A stretch of DNA of 64,000 bases from Pyrenopolyporus hunteri (taxonomy: Eukaryota > Ascomycota > Sordariomycetes > Xylariales > Hypoxylaceae). Within the stretch, counting starts at the first letter, position 1. Every line of letters begins with the position of its first letter. Below are positions 33,233-44,728 of the stretch, piece after piece. The stretch is from contig CADCXC010000010.1 of the NCBI GenBank assembly GCA_902806595.1, positions 1,302,001 to 1,366,000 on the forward strand, written 5' to 3'. The position numbers and the translations under genes were made by a program. The notes under the pieces are model-generated. The model had not been told where the DNA came from. It worked only from the letters and a program-made list of their open reading frames with translations, and ran no database searches.

Positions 33233-34638
33233 AGAAAATAATATGCGTTCCAACTGGACCTTAACGGTTGACTCACGAGGGCCATGTCTATGTTAATTCC
33301 GGTGGACCAATAACTGTTGCCCACCTAGATGTATCTTAGAAGAACTGAACGCCGTCTTGGTGCATAATGCGAATACCTCTTTACGCACCTCTTTAGAAAG
33401 CATCCTTTCCGCCTCTATACTCCAATCTTGGATCATTACCATAATAGGTAGCTAAAGGTCCACTGCCACTTGGGGTTCCCTAGGACCAGAGTTCCGGTAT
33501 TTCGTCATTGCCCGCCAAGATTAACAAGCTTTTCAGAAGATACTACGTTTTTCGGGACGCGTGGTCGAGCGGTGACACAGTCCTTGGCAGTACAGGTCTA
33601 GAAACAAGCTCTCGCCCATCATCACCAAATCTCACTCATCCCACTCACATCGCTCATCGAGACTTTTGGAGATACTGGGCCACTGGGCAGCCGTAGGCGC
33701 TAACGGCTCTAATCGTGCGACCAAGGAAACGCCGTGGATACCGCCGATCCTTGGGAATCGGCCTCGAAAGCTCTCAAGACATAGGGGTGTGGTGTGGTAT
33801 GGTATGTTATGCTGTGCCATCGATGCGACGCTTGCGTTCTCTAAAAGTAAGACAGTAAAATCGTTATTGGCGCCCCAGCGGGTTCCGCCCACCGTTTGCG
33901 TGAGAGCACTTACCACTCGCCGATGGAACCCAGATCCTTCCGAGTTATGAAGGCCTGCTCCAGCACGGAATCGCGAGGAAATGGGCATCGAGTCCGAGGA
34001 TTCAAACGTAGAAGCTTAAATTTGCTCCCCGACGTTACAGAACCTATATTGAAACGCATTGGATAGCAACCGAATTGGTGCCAACGGCATACCTTTTTGA
34101 AAAGGGGAGGCCCGGCACTACTTTAACAGAATCCTTCCGGACCCCAGTGCAATGCAACGCAGGGTCAGGGATCAGATGACCGCTAAGAGATCTGCATGAG
34201 GTACCTATGCGAAGACGCCACACGCTATGGTTATCTAGGGCCAACTCTTGCCGTGGACTGGCGGACTTACGTAGAGAAGTATGTGTGCGTTACCGCTGCC
34301 GCTAGATGAATACAGTATGAGTCGAGTGCCGCGATGGACTGTGCTTCTAATTTCTTACATGCGTGAAGACCCTATTATCGGTTAACGGATAGAGGCGATA
34401 AGACGCCAACTATTCTCAGCCCTATTTTACTTTAGAACAGATATATGTACGATACATATCACATGAATTTACCACTGGAGTGAATGGGCGAGCAAACGGC
34501 ATGGAGGCCGAGTCAACTAGGATTACTATACTAACCCAAGGTGCCGCTGATTTGGGCGAGGCGATCCTGCACGGCCTGTTGCAGCGGAACCTTTGAGCCC
34601 GGTCCTAACAGCGTAACACGGCAGCTTGGGGGTAGCTT
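33233..34638. other. Intergenic between convergent UstYa and MFS genes
   Basis: The 1.4 kb contain small frames of at most 118 codons on both strands with no domain. A GTGGTCGAGCGGT string near 33560 resembles part of a tRNA D-arm but no cloverleaf can be completed. Confidence 0.45.
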
Positions 34639-36361
34639 TCACCCATCGAATTTTCTCTTGTCCCTCGACCTCAAAGCTTGTCCATACCTCATCAAAAGCA
34701 GGGGGACGGGTATGAAGGCCAGCGCAATAAAACCTAACACCGAGTTGCCCCAGCCCAGGTCTAATTTCTGATACAGCGGCGGCCCTGCGAGGGGGACGAA
34801 AGTTCCGCCGAGATTCCTCAACACAGCAGAGCCGGCAATTGCACTTGCAGCGTATATTCCAAATGCGTCGACCAGGTAGCTTCGCACCGGAATCGTGGTG
34901 GATACGAGACCCACGCCTAGGATTCCGGTTGCAATGATGGGCGCCATATAATGGGCATGGACCTGTGCCGTCCACCCATACATGAACAGGCCAACGGGAA
35001 GAATGAGCCCGCCGAAGATGACGGGCGGGAGGCGCTGTTCAGGCCTAATCTGCCCTGTTTTGGAATGACGGCGGACCCAGATATCAAGCGTGGCACGACA
35101 TAGGAAAACGCCGATCACGCACCCCAATCCTATATGTATGCAAGGTTAGACATAATTAGCGAAATTGAAATGATTTGATGAGAAGTGAGTTGGAAAAACG
35201 CACCAAGTCCCAGAAAACTGAGTCCGACTACGCTAGACGAGAATTGATATACCGTCTCGAAGACAGTCGTGATAGTTGTCATAACCAGGTAAAGGTATCC
35301 GTAGACCACGGCCACGTATAGGGACAGTAGAAACAAGATGGGCGACGTAAAAAGCAACACCAAAGGCCTCACGCACGCCATCTGCAGCAGCTGCATCGCC
35401 GTATGTTGTGTTTCGTACTTGGTCCTCAAGTTAGGGTTATTCGTCTCCTTGCGGAGTTTCTTCGCTTTCTGTTTCAGGATCTCGACGGAGTACGTCTCTC
35501 GCAGCAGAATCAGGAAGCATATCTCGAGAAAGCCGCACAGGATGGTAATGAGCCAGAAACACCAACGCCATCCCATCGCGTCGCCCAGGTACCCCCCAAT
35601 GATGGGACCGACGACAGGACCGAGCATCGAAGCGAGCCCAACTGTTGCCATCGCGGCCCCGCGCTGCTCGACACGGAAGAGATCGCCGACCATGCTGGGG
35701 TTAAGCGCGGTCGACACCACGGCTACGCCGTTTAGGAAGCGAAACGCTACCAACATCTGGATATTCGTGCTCAAGGCGCAGGCCGCGGAGAATATGAGGC
35801 ACAGGATATTACCAGCATGGTAGAGGTAATATCGGCCGTAGAGTTCGGACAGGGGGGCGACGATGAGCGGGCCGATAATTTCACCCAATTCCCAGATCGA
35901 GACGATGAACGTGATGTAGAAGTCGTTTTCCTCGTGGAACTCCTTCATGATCTGGGGTGCGACGGGCGCGCATATGATTGTCGCGAGCGATCTGCATCAC
36001 AGGTAAGCCTAAGCCGGCCAGCAGCCGGGACGGTTGCGTGGTAGGTAGGTAGGTATGTACGGCATCCGTATCAATCTGGGAGCGAACTAAAGAAAGAAAC
36101 TTGCACTGCGAAATCCAGAATAGAGACCATGATAATTAGGGACCATCGCAGTTTGGGCGACCAATTTAGAGGATTCGTTAAATCGCTTTCGTCGCCGAAA
36201 TCTACCAGGTCCCCTTGTCCTGCACCCGATCCTTCGCGTCCCGAGGCATCGTTTTGCTGAGATGAGACGGAGGAGGCAGAGGGACCCTTCTCTGCGGCTT
36301 CTACCAAATTATTCGACTTGGCATCGTCGGCATCGGAGAGCATGCCAGCGGATTCAACCAT
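34639..36361 (-). CDS. MFS drug:proton antiporter (DHA1-type) with a GC-AG intron
   Basis: This is a major facilitator of the polyamine/multidrug group, which exports small molecules through the plasma membrane using the proton gradient. The model is complement(join(34639..35129, 35204..35991, 36105..36361)), 511 residues. A Ser/Asp-rich cytosolic N-terminus precedes NPLNWSPKLRWSLI, the usual lead-in to helix 1. Landmarks are APVAPQIMKEF, the motif-A variant APLSELYGRYYLY, RFLNGVAVVSTALNP, and the motif-C region LGPVVGPIIGGYLGDAMGWRW with conserved glycines and prolines. Twelve helices can be placed. The first intron can only close the frame with a GC donor (GCAAGT at 36104 downward) and CAG acceptor, restoring LDFAVSLATIICAPVAP. 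Next to a precursor and UstYa gene it may be the product exporter, by analogy with other clusters. Confidence 0.9.
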
Positions 36362-37077
36362 GTTGAACTACTAATAACAACTGAATTCATAGGTACCAAT
36401 GTAGGTCGAAAGAAAGGAGAGAAAGAGAAAAGAATAAAAAAAAGGTTAAGGGAGCGTTCTCAACCGTAATTCGATTTCGAAGAGATTGCTGTAACCCCCC
36501 GGGCCAACAGGCTATATGACGGGCTGTCTTCCGTGCTACTACCACCATCAGACACCGCCATCACCATCCAAGTCCGCTAATCGTAACAAAGCCGTCCTAT
36601 GCTTTGTTAGAATACTTTTGAAGGGAGAAAGAAGCCGGGGTTATCTCCAACATGCCTCCCCGTCTACCGATCTGTGTACCTATGATACCTTACCTTATAC
36701 CTCGGTACCTAAGATAAGCATAACTCCTTCAACGCCATACGAGCTCTGATTGGTCCATTGTGCTTAGTGTGTTCCCAAAAAGGTATACACTAAGCGGGGG
36801 TTGGGCTCTGATTGGCTGATCTCCGTAGCTTAGTCCCATCGAGAGGTCACTCGCAGTTTAGGAGCTGTCATTTCGAAGTATTTGTTCGGGTGGATGTACT
36901 ACCCATCCAAACGCAAGCAACTCGCCGGCACGTATCATTATACGAATCGGACATATCCATGCGAATACCAACATGTAGGACTGTTGTCGAGAAGGACTGC
37001 TACTGTTTTTATATAGCTAGATATTTATCTAGGACCTCACGACTACCTTACCTACCAGGTATCCCAAGGCTCGTCTT
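36362..37077. promoter_or_regulatory. Intergenic, upstream of MFS and downstream of GNAT gene
   Basis: No gene is seen. Two copies of a CTCTGATTGG phrase occur at 36744-36753 and 36807-36816, each carrying a CCAAT-box (ATTGG) element. They are candidate upstream elements for the MFS gene, about 0.4 kb from its start. Confidence 0.35.
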
Positions 37078-37941
37078 CTATTGGGCCGCACCAGCGTCCC
37101 TTGCGTCCTTCGCACCCCTTACATCCCTCTTCATAATCCAGCCGTGGATAGGACAGCCGAGCCGCTCCCTCTCCGCGACAAACTCCTTGCTCGGGTTCTC
37201 GACCTGCGCGTCCAGGTTGAAGTCGCCGATCACGTAGAACCCCGCCTTCTCGTACGTGCTGCGCGCCATGTCGGTCGACTCCACGAAGCACTCCAGGCCC
37301 AGCTCGTCCGCTTTCTCGTTGCCCCATTTCAGCATCAGGCTAGCGACGCCTCGCCGCCTGTGCGCCGAGTGCACGAAACACAGCGAGACCACTGTCGAGG
37401 CGCAGCCCGAGCCGGTTAATAAACGACCTGAGACAAGCCCCCCGAGAAAATAAGCGTGGGTGAGACTCACATATGTGTGGCTTGCTCATGAGGATAGGGC
37501 GGTGCTTTCCTATCCCGTAGAAAAGGTGGTCGCCTACCTGTCTCAGGGGACCTGGTGGACGCGCTCGCTTAGTACACGGATGCCACTCCGCGCCTCCGCC
37601 TCCGTCTTTGTCTTTGCCTCTGCCTCTTTCGCATTGCACGCACCTTCGGGTAACCACGAAGCCGTCTTCGGGGGTACGGGAACCGCGTACGGGTTCGTCT
37701 CGTAGATTAGATACCGCGTGCCGCCGATCACTTCGCCCGTCGCCTCGTCCGTGACGTAGACCCAGCGGCTGCCGGGCTGCCCGCGGTGCCAGACTGCCAT
37801 GCGGGCGCTGCATTCCTCCGGGGAGGTGCCCTTGGTGAGCTCCCAGACGCTGTTGAAGGGGTTGCCGTAAGATTCATTTGCCACGTCGACGATGGGCGGG
37901 AATTCATCGTCCTTGGTCAGTTCGTGAAGCTTCAGAGACAT
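37078..37941 (-). CDS. GNAT-family N-acetyltransferase
   Basis: The model is complement(join(37078..37427, 37471..37551, 37644..37941)), 242 residues. Both introns close in phase: the first runs from a GTGCGT donor through a TACTAAG branch site to CAG and restores WLPEGPLRQVGDHLFY; the second restores SKPHICRLLTGSGC. GNAT enzymes move acetyl from acetyl-CoA to an amine. The conserved fold is seen as WVYVTDEATGEVIGGTRYL (beta strands 2-4), SLCFVHSAHRRRGVASLML with the pyrophosphate-binding R-R-R-G-x-A turn, and YEKAGFYVIGDFNLD. This group is common in fungi and its substrates are mostly unknown. Divergent from the rhodopsin-like gene over 1.1 kb. It might modify the N-terminus of a peptide product, but that is speculation from position. 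Confidence 0.88.
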
Positions 37942-39027
37942 GGTGTGTCGGGAACGGCGAGCAGTATGAGATATAATGAAGATGATGTTCTAAAGAGGGG
38001 GAGATTCGGCTAGCAAACACGAAGACTAGGTCTTTTCTCTCTCCTCCATCGAATTCCTCGAGTAGCACAAAGCGGGCTGGCCGGTGATAGAGATACCATC
38101 ACGTGCTAGATCTTATTCTATCACATAATAGCTCCGTATGCCGCACTGTTTTGACACTTATATCTGCCTAGGTATATACCTATCTACCTAGGGAGCCGTA
38201 TTTACCGTGTACTATGCATGGAGATGTTGGAATTGTTAATGGGATGTATAGGTACAAAAGACCAGTGAGAGTTGATAAGGGTCAGGATCCAATAGCAAGC
38301 AGTCGCATGCGGCATCCTACCAATGGCCATCAATTTCAAAGGCACTGCTACGGGTTGATGCCACCCTCAAAAGGCTTAGCATGTTGCATTCTAAATGCTT
38401 AGCTCAATGCTTGACTGAGATGCTTAGCACCCTTGGGTTACCTTCGCTCTGCGTTTGGTAGCGACCGACGCCTTTCCATGCCTTAATGTTCCTCCCGTCT
38501 TATTTTTTTCTCGCTTCCTCCTTAGGCACCTGTAGGCACCGGTAGGCCTCCGGGTAGCATAGATCACCTAGGTATATCGACATATCCATGTGGTTCGGAG
38601 AGACCAGGGCTGATTCGATGTAACTCCTACATGTATTATTCTATTCCCAGGATCTCGCCATTCGACCTTCTGCTTGTAAGCTAGCTGTGCGCGCATCATC
38701 CGCCTATACGGTCGCCAGCTCCCCGCCATCCATCCAATGTAAACTGTCACGCAAATTGAGGTTCCCCCCCGGCTACCTAAGAATATGTCTGGCCTCAGCT
38801 GTCTCGTACAGCTGAATCCTTCTGGATCATTTGTCTTAGTATGTAAGCCGGTACATCGCTCATCGACCGGCTCGCCAAATAATTTTCATTCGCTAACTGT
38901 CCCACCGCGAACCCCATTTCAATTTTCCCCCCTCGGGGTATTTTGGTGACGCCGCTATTTCTCGTCGCATTTAGTATGTGACATCCTTCACCTAGGTAGG
39001 CCGAGAGAGAGAGACGACGACAGACAC
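37942..39027. promoter_or_regulatory. Divergent upstream region of the GNAT and rhodopsin-like genes
   Basis: No gene is supported. TATACCTA/TACCTAGG micro-repeats occur near 38166-38191 and 38569-38576, and AGGCACC/AGGCACC tandem pieces near 38524-38544. Confidence 0.4.
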
Positions 39028-40358
39028 GTGGACCATGATCAAGGCTCAATGAACTCTTCCGACACCAACGTCTCGCTGCATGACAGTCCCGACAACCACG
39101 GGTCAGTGGTCAATATTGTATCATGGATCCTCCTTATCTGCAGTTCTCTGATGGTGCTCACCCGCCTCGCGACGAAATGGGGCGTGTCGAAAGCGCTTCA
39201 CGTAGATGACAGCATGATCGTCACATCGCTGGTGAGTCGCATTTGCGAGACGGGCTCTGAATTTTATTCAGTATATCTGATTCTGCCAGGCTCTCTGTAT
39301 TTCGCAAACGATCGCATCTTCAATTGCGGTCTCAAATGGGCTGGGGAGGCATCAAAATACCCTGTCAGACGATAATCTCATCGCATTTCAAAAAGTACGT
39401 GCGCTCCCCCGCAGTTTGGGTTCGACGATCCCGAGCACTGACTTTGGTATTAGTCCTATTACGCAGCGAATATACTTTTCGTAGCGAGCCAGGCTTTCTC
39501 GAAGTTATCGGTCATATTCTTTATAAGATTAATCTCACCCGTTCACCTGCACAGAATCCTGACGTGGGTGCTGGTCGGGGCCACGCTGGTCTGGGCAACG
39601 ACCTCGATCTTAATATTGATATTTCAGTGCGATACGACGAGGGTATGGGGCATCATCGGGGACGATTGTATAGATCAAAGGGCGATGTGGGACTATATTA
39701 ACGTGGTGAATATTGTAATCGATGCCTGTCTCATATGGCTACCATTTACGGTGGTCTGGAAACTACACACTAATTGGCAACGCAAGCTTGCCGTCATGTC
39801 GTGTTTCGCGACCCGGATCCTGTAAGTCTTTTCGAACGGAAGCGCCTCGTAATTCGTCGTTCGCTAATGCGCCGCAGGACAATCGCCGCAGTTGTTTGGC
39901 AGACGCAGGATTCCCAAGACATTGGGGATCACCAGGACGCCACATTTTCATACTGGCTTATTGGTGTTTCCATGACGCTGACCCAGAACCTGGGCATCAT
40001 GACAGCCTGTGCACCATATCTTAAACCCTTTCTCGACAGCCTGGAATCTGGGTTGATCCGAAGCGACGACATGCGCCGGCGCGGCACCGTTACGGGTAAA
40101 TCACTCTACGGGTATAGGCGTAAGGAAGAAGGGTCTGCATTCGCGAGCCAGCAGTCCAGATCTACCCATTCTACAAACCACGAGTTGCGGGATCTCGGAC
40201 ACGTAAATGCGCAGGTTACTACTTCGGTCACCGCCGGCCCGCCGACCAATAAGGCGGATTGGGACGCTTCGAGTCGCTCTAGCCAGGCGAAGCTCATCAA
40301 GCAAGTCAAGAGTTGGGGCGTGACTACTAGTGCGCCGGCGACGGGTAGCGAAGAGTAG
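39028..40358 (+). CDS. Integral membrane protein with fungal rhodopsin-like (PTH11-related) domain
   Basis: The model is join(39028..39231, 39290..39394, 39454..39821, 39878..40358), 385 residues, all phases closed. Seven hydrophobic helices can be placed between residues 28 and 290. Typical fungal blocks are RLATKWGVSKALHVDDSMIV (helix 1-2 loop), SNGLGRHQNTLSDDN, a helix with YYAANILFVASQAFSKLSV, the WGIIGDDCIDQRAMWDYIN lumenal loop with a conserved cysteine, and VIDACLIWLPFTVVWKL. The C-terminal 90 residues are hydrophilic, Ser/Thr-rich and probably cytosolic. Such proteins are very abundant in Sordariomycetes and are thought to be receptors or transport-related; some sit in metabolite clusters. 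No ligand can be inferred. Introns are 58, 59 and 56 bases. Confidence 0.88.
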
Positions 40359-41729
40359 CCGTCGGCCGGGCTTTCTGAATCTAAACCTAAATCTAAATCT
40401 GTAAATAGAATTGAGCGATGTCTCTCCTGATAATAGGATTTTATTTCCATATCATCTTTCTACCTCGTATGGTGTTTTTGTTTATGGTAGGACAAAGCTC
40501 ACCTCGGTGGCGCATTACTACTATGATATCTACCTATCGTGCACGCCCTTCCGTCGACAGGGTATGTAGGTAATGTGCGGGAAGGATGATGGATAGAGCG
40601 GGTAAGGCGTGGGGGGAATCCCTAGCCGAGACTATAGAACATTCAAGCCACTATTCCGTATATTGCGCCGTATTATATGTACGACTCTGCCTATCAAGAA
40701 TCCTTCGCGTATCAGTGCCTTGGTTTGGTAATAAGTCCCCGTCAGCTGCACATACATACCTAGGTGGGAGACCTCAAGGTCCTAAATCCTCCTCAAGTAC
40801 CATGCTTGGAAAATACCTACGCTGTGAGGGATGGTGACCTTTGAGCGTAGGTAGGTAGGTATACACTCCAGAGCCAATAACTGGACGTCCTCGGATGTTC
40901 TCGATCCCTTCTCCGGACATCCAGGTCTGTTACATAAGGACCCCGTCCTATGAGAGGCGAATCCTGGAATTCCTGGGTAGGACCGTTCTGCGGTACCACA
41001 CAGTGGGCTTGGGTTAGGGCCGGGGTGATTCAAAAGCGGCAGGCTATTAACCTATACGATGCAAGGGAGCTTCACACCCAAGGGATGAAGGGCTGGCTCT
41101 TCATTTTCATATTCGCGTTATTTCCGGCCACCAGATAAAAGTACTGCTACAGAGCTACAAATCCAGTAGGTTGCACTGGACGGCGTTGTATTGTTGTATT
41201 CCTTATGGTATCCTACTTCCCATGCCCTTGTCCCTTAGAACGGCGGCTCGGTTCTTCCCAATGCATGCTAACCAACGCATACCTACCAGCCCGCCAGAAC
41301 CGTCCCATCCCCGACGTCGCAAGCGTTCTAGGAAGCGAAATTTCGCCCGAGAGGGATCGCGCCGCTGTAACGGGATGTATACCATTCATTGATGAGTAAT
41401 TATACGGCAGCTGGGTAAGTCTTGAAATTCCTTAGTTTCAGCTCGGAGCTGAAACCCTTTGTCTAAGGGAGATAGCGTGCATGCATGCCTTCACACGTTT
41501 TTTTTCTTCCTTCTCAAGCCGCGTGTCTCCTCACAACCCTTTCCACGCTACACATAACCACATGCGCATCTTCTATGTCTTCTAGAAATCCCTCTTGAGG
41601 TCGCACAGAAGTAGAGCCTCTCAGAGGTCGTCGCCGTCACCGTCGCCAACTCCATCATCATCACTATCACCACTACTACTGCCCGCTGGGATAGACTTCT
41701 CGTGTGCCGGATAAGACAGAACGGTAAAG
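40359..41729. other. Intergenic, upstream of amino-acid permease
   Basis: Only short frames are seen. Around 41620-41680 a CATCATCATCACTATCACCAC pyrimidine/purine repeat lies in the probable 5' leader of the permease, about 60 bases before its start. Confidence 0.4.
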
Positions 41730-43906
41730 ATGTCCAAGGACTACGAGATGAGCGCTTTTAAGCGCGAGGATAATGAGGCGAACTCCGCCGAGGTCAACAT
41801 CGAGCCCGCCTCGCCCGAGGTGGCCTCGCAGCGGAAGAAGTCCATCATCGAGCGCGACAATCGCACGCTCACGCAACTCGGAAAGGTTCCGGTGCTCAAG
41901 GTAATGGCTATTACCTGATATCGGCTTTTATTACTTCTAATTGGTTGCTGATTACCATTTTCGCAGCGCAACTTTGCGTTGATGTCCATGCTCGGCTTTA
42001 GCTGCACGGTGATGAATACCTGGGAGGGAGAGCTTGTGTATGTCTCTGCCTACTACTTACCTATCTTCCTTACACACTTGACCTATTTACCTACGTCTTT
42101 ATGCCATTGGCTCTTAGCGGAACCTAATTATCATCGCAGGCTATTTCTTCAGGCATACGAGAATGGCGGCTCTGCGGGTTCCATATACGGCTACATCATC
42201 GTCTGGATAGGCACATTATGTGTCTTTGCAACCATGGGCGAACTCGCCTCAATGTGAGTTATCACTTTCGCCGATGGATACCTGGGCTCGGATTAGGTAC
42301 CTCTCTTAAGTCGCATGCAACAACTAACATCCCGCCAGGGCGCCGACCTCAGGTGGGCAGTATCACTGGGTGTACATGTTAGCGCCGAGTAATTGGCGCA
42401 AGTTCATGAGTTACTTCATCGGTACGTCCGTCCGTCCATGCACCCACCCGCTTCGCGTCTTTCACACCGCAGTATCCGGAACTCTACCACGGGACCTCGC
42501 GCTAAGTCGTTCCAGGATGGTTAACGGTGATCGGGTGGCAAGCCGGCGTCGCGAGCCTGGGCTTCCTAGCCGCGGGGCTGATCCAGGGCGTGGCCGTGAT
42601 GGGCAACCCGGACTACGTGCCGCTGGCCTGGCAGAAGACGCTGCTGCTGTACGCGTCCGTCGCGTTCGCCGTGTTCATCAACACGGTCGTCAGCAGCGCG
42701 CTGCCCAAGGTGGAGGGCCTCGTCCTGATCCTCCACGTCCTCGGCTTCTTCGCCATCCTCGTCCCGCTGGTCTACTTGAGCCCGCACAAGAGCGCCGAGG
42801 AGGTGTTCACCGTGTTCGCGAACGAGGGCGGCTGGCCCACGCAGGGGCTCTCGTTCATGCTGGGGATGATCGCCGCTGTGTTTAATTTCCTTGGTAAGCC
42901 CTTGCGCTTCTTGATAGTTGGCATATGGATACGAGAATGAACATTGGCTAACGGAAAACAGGTGCGGATGGTGCTGTGCACGTAAGCGCATCTAACTAAC
43001 TCATCGTTGAGGCTGGATTCACTAACCCCTTTCTGTACAGATGTCGGAGGAGATCCAGAATGCATCTGTGATCGTCCCGCGAGCTATGATCTTCACCGTC
43101 CTATTGAACGGCGTCTTAGGGTTTGGTAGTCTGGTTGCTTTATTATTCTGCATTGGCGACATAGATTCCGCTCTCAAGTCACCGACTAAATACCCGTTCA
43201 TGGCGATATTCGAGCAAGGTGTAGGATCGCTACGCGGCGCTCAGACCATGGCTTCGATTCTGGTGGTTCTGAACCTCTTCGCAATGGTGTCCCTGATGGC
43301 TTCGGCTTCTCGGATGACGTGGTCGTTCGCGCGTGATAGGGGTCTGCCGGGCTGGTTTTATATTAGCAAGGTTAGTATCACCCTTGCCTCAGGGCCGACT
43401 GCAATACTAAGATAAAACTCCAGGTCGAGCCTAAGACATCTATTCCCGTCGTCGCCATCGGCCTTACGACGCTCATATCCTACCTCCTCGCCCTCATCAC
43501 CCTGGGGTCCTCGGTGGCGTTCAACGACATTGTCTCGTTGACAATTAATGGCTTGGATGGCGCGTACCTCATTGGAAACAGTCTTCTCCTCTGGCGTCGC
43601 CTGACCGGAGGCATCCGTCCCTATAATCGGGAAAATACGGGCCTGACCAACGTCTCGCATGACAATCTATCGTGGGGACCCATGCGGATTCCAGAACCCT
43701 TCGGGACAATTGTAAACGCGTTCGGCTGCGCGTTCCTCCTCGTGATGCTGTTTTTCAGTTTCTGGCCCACCCACATCAACCCCACGGCTGAGAGCATGAA
43801 CATGAGCTCCCTCATGGTTGGGGCGACGCTTATCTGGTCCATAATATACTATTATGTCTGGGCGCGAAAGGTTTATTCGGGTCCAGTTATCGAGATTAAT
43901 AATTAG
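41730..43906 (+). CDS. Amino-acid/GABA/choline-type permease (APC superfamily) with a 20-base exon
   Basis: The model is join(41730..41900, 41967..42037, 42140..42253, 42339..42421, 42516..42893, 42962..42981, 43041..43370, 43424..43906), eight exons and 549 residues. The protein is a 12-helix APC-superfamily carrier of the fungal GABA/choline/amino-acid group that moves small amines or amino acids across the plasma membrane. Landmarks are RNFALMSMLGFSCTVMNTWE at helix 1, GSIYGYIIVWIGTLCVFATMGELASM, the substrate-path APTSGGQYHWVYMLAP, FNFLGADGAVHMSEEIQNAS in helix 6, and WSFARDRGLPGWFYISKVEPKTSIPVVAI. Exon 6 is only 20 bases and encodes the ADGAVH segment that bridges helix 6, so it cannot be skipped without frame loss. 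The C-terminus (YYYVWARKVYSGPV) is intact. Confidence 0.92.
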
Positions 43907-44728
43907 ACTACTTTTAGCTAGCTCAAATATCAAATAGATATTCCGGTTACGTTGGGTTGCAAAAAGTGCTAGCTGACAGAGACTGTTTTAACTCGCGAGG
44001 CATCCGTTTCGAGCGAAACCCCTCAAGAAATACTCATCGTATGGTAGTAGAGGGATCGGTATCTTCGTTCCTTCGGTACCGCGGCCACGGAACCCCACGA
44101 AGACGCCAAGTATTCTAGTTCGAATCGCTATTCTAATAGCGCGCCAAGATGTTGGAACGCGTGAGAACGTACCATATATAGTAGTTTCTAGAGAATAGTG
44201 TGAGCTTGTTTCGACGACTACCTGCAAGGATAACAACCATCAATCGGGATGGCCTGAATCCTTAGCTGCGCCGAGAAGGCCAAGACTCTTAGCCAACAGC
44301 TCCATTATCTCATGACAGGCCTTGTAAACCTATTCCTCCGACACGCAGCTATACGCAAATATAGTTCGCGATGAGAGTATCCCCCTAGTGGCTGCGACGG
44401 CAGGACAATGGGATCAGGCATCATGCTAAGACTACTGCTCGCCGGAACGAGATAAGTCAAGTGCACACAGATTCTTGTATGTCGCGAAGGACTTAATAGA
44501 AGAAATGAGGAAGCATACGGGAAAGGGGCCCGATGAAATTTTCGGATAATAGCTTTCCAGAACTGATACCTAGAGAGCTGTCTTGATTAAAAGGTTCTAA
44601 TGGAAAACTAACAATATGAATATCAACACCTTTTCCGATCATCCCCACGTCGCCTGATATATCCATCCGTAGCTCATACAAGGTAATAACTTAATGCATA
44701 ACTGCTCCACTTAAACCGTACCTCGTGT
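43907..44728. other. Intergenic between convergent permease and ABC transporter genes
   Basis: No gene is supported. The region is a shared 3' flank. Confidence 0.45.

Noticed and set aside
33540..33620. tRNA-like string GTGGTCGAGCGGT
   Set aside because: It resembles a D-arm of tRNA-Ser/Leu, but no anticodon stem, T-loop or acceptor stem can be completed.
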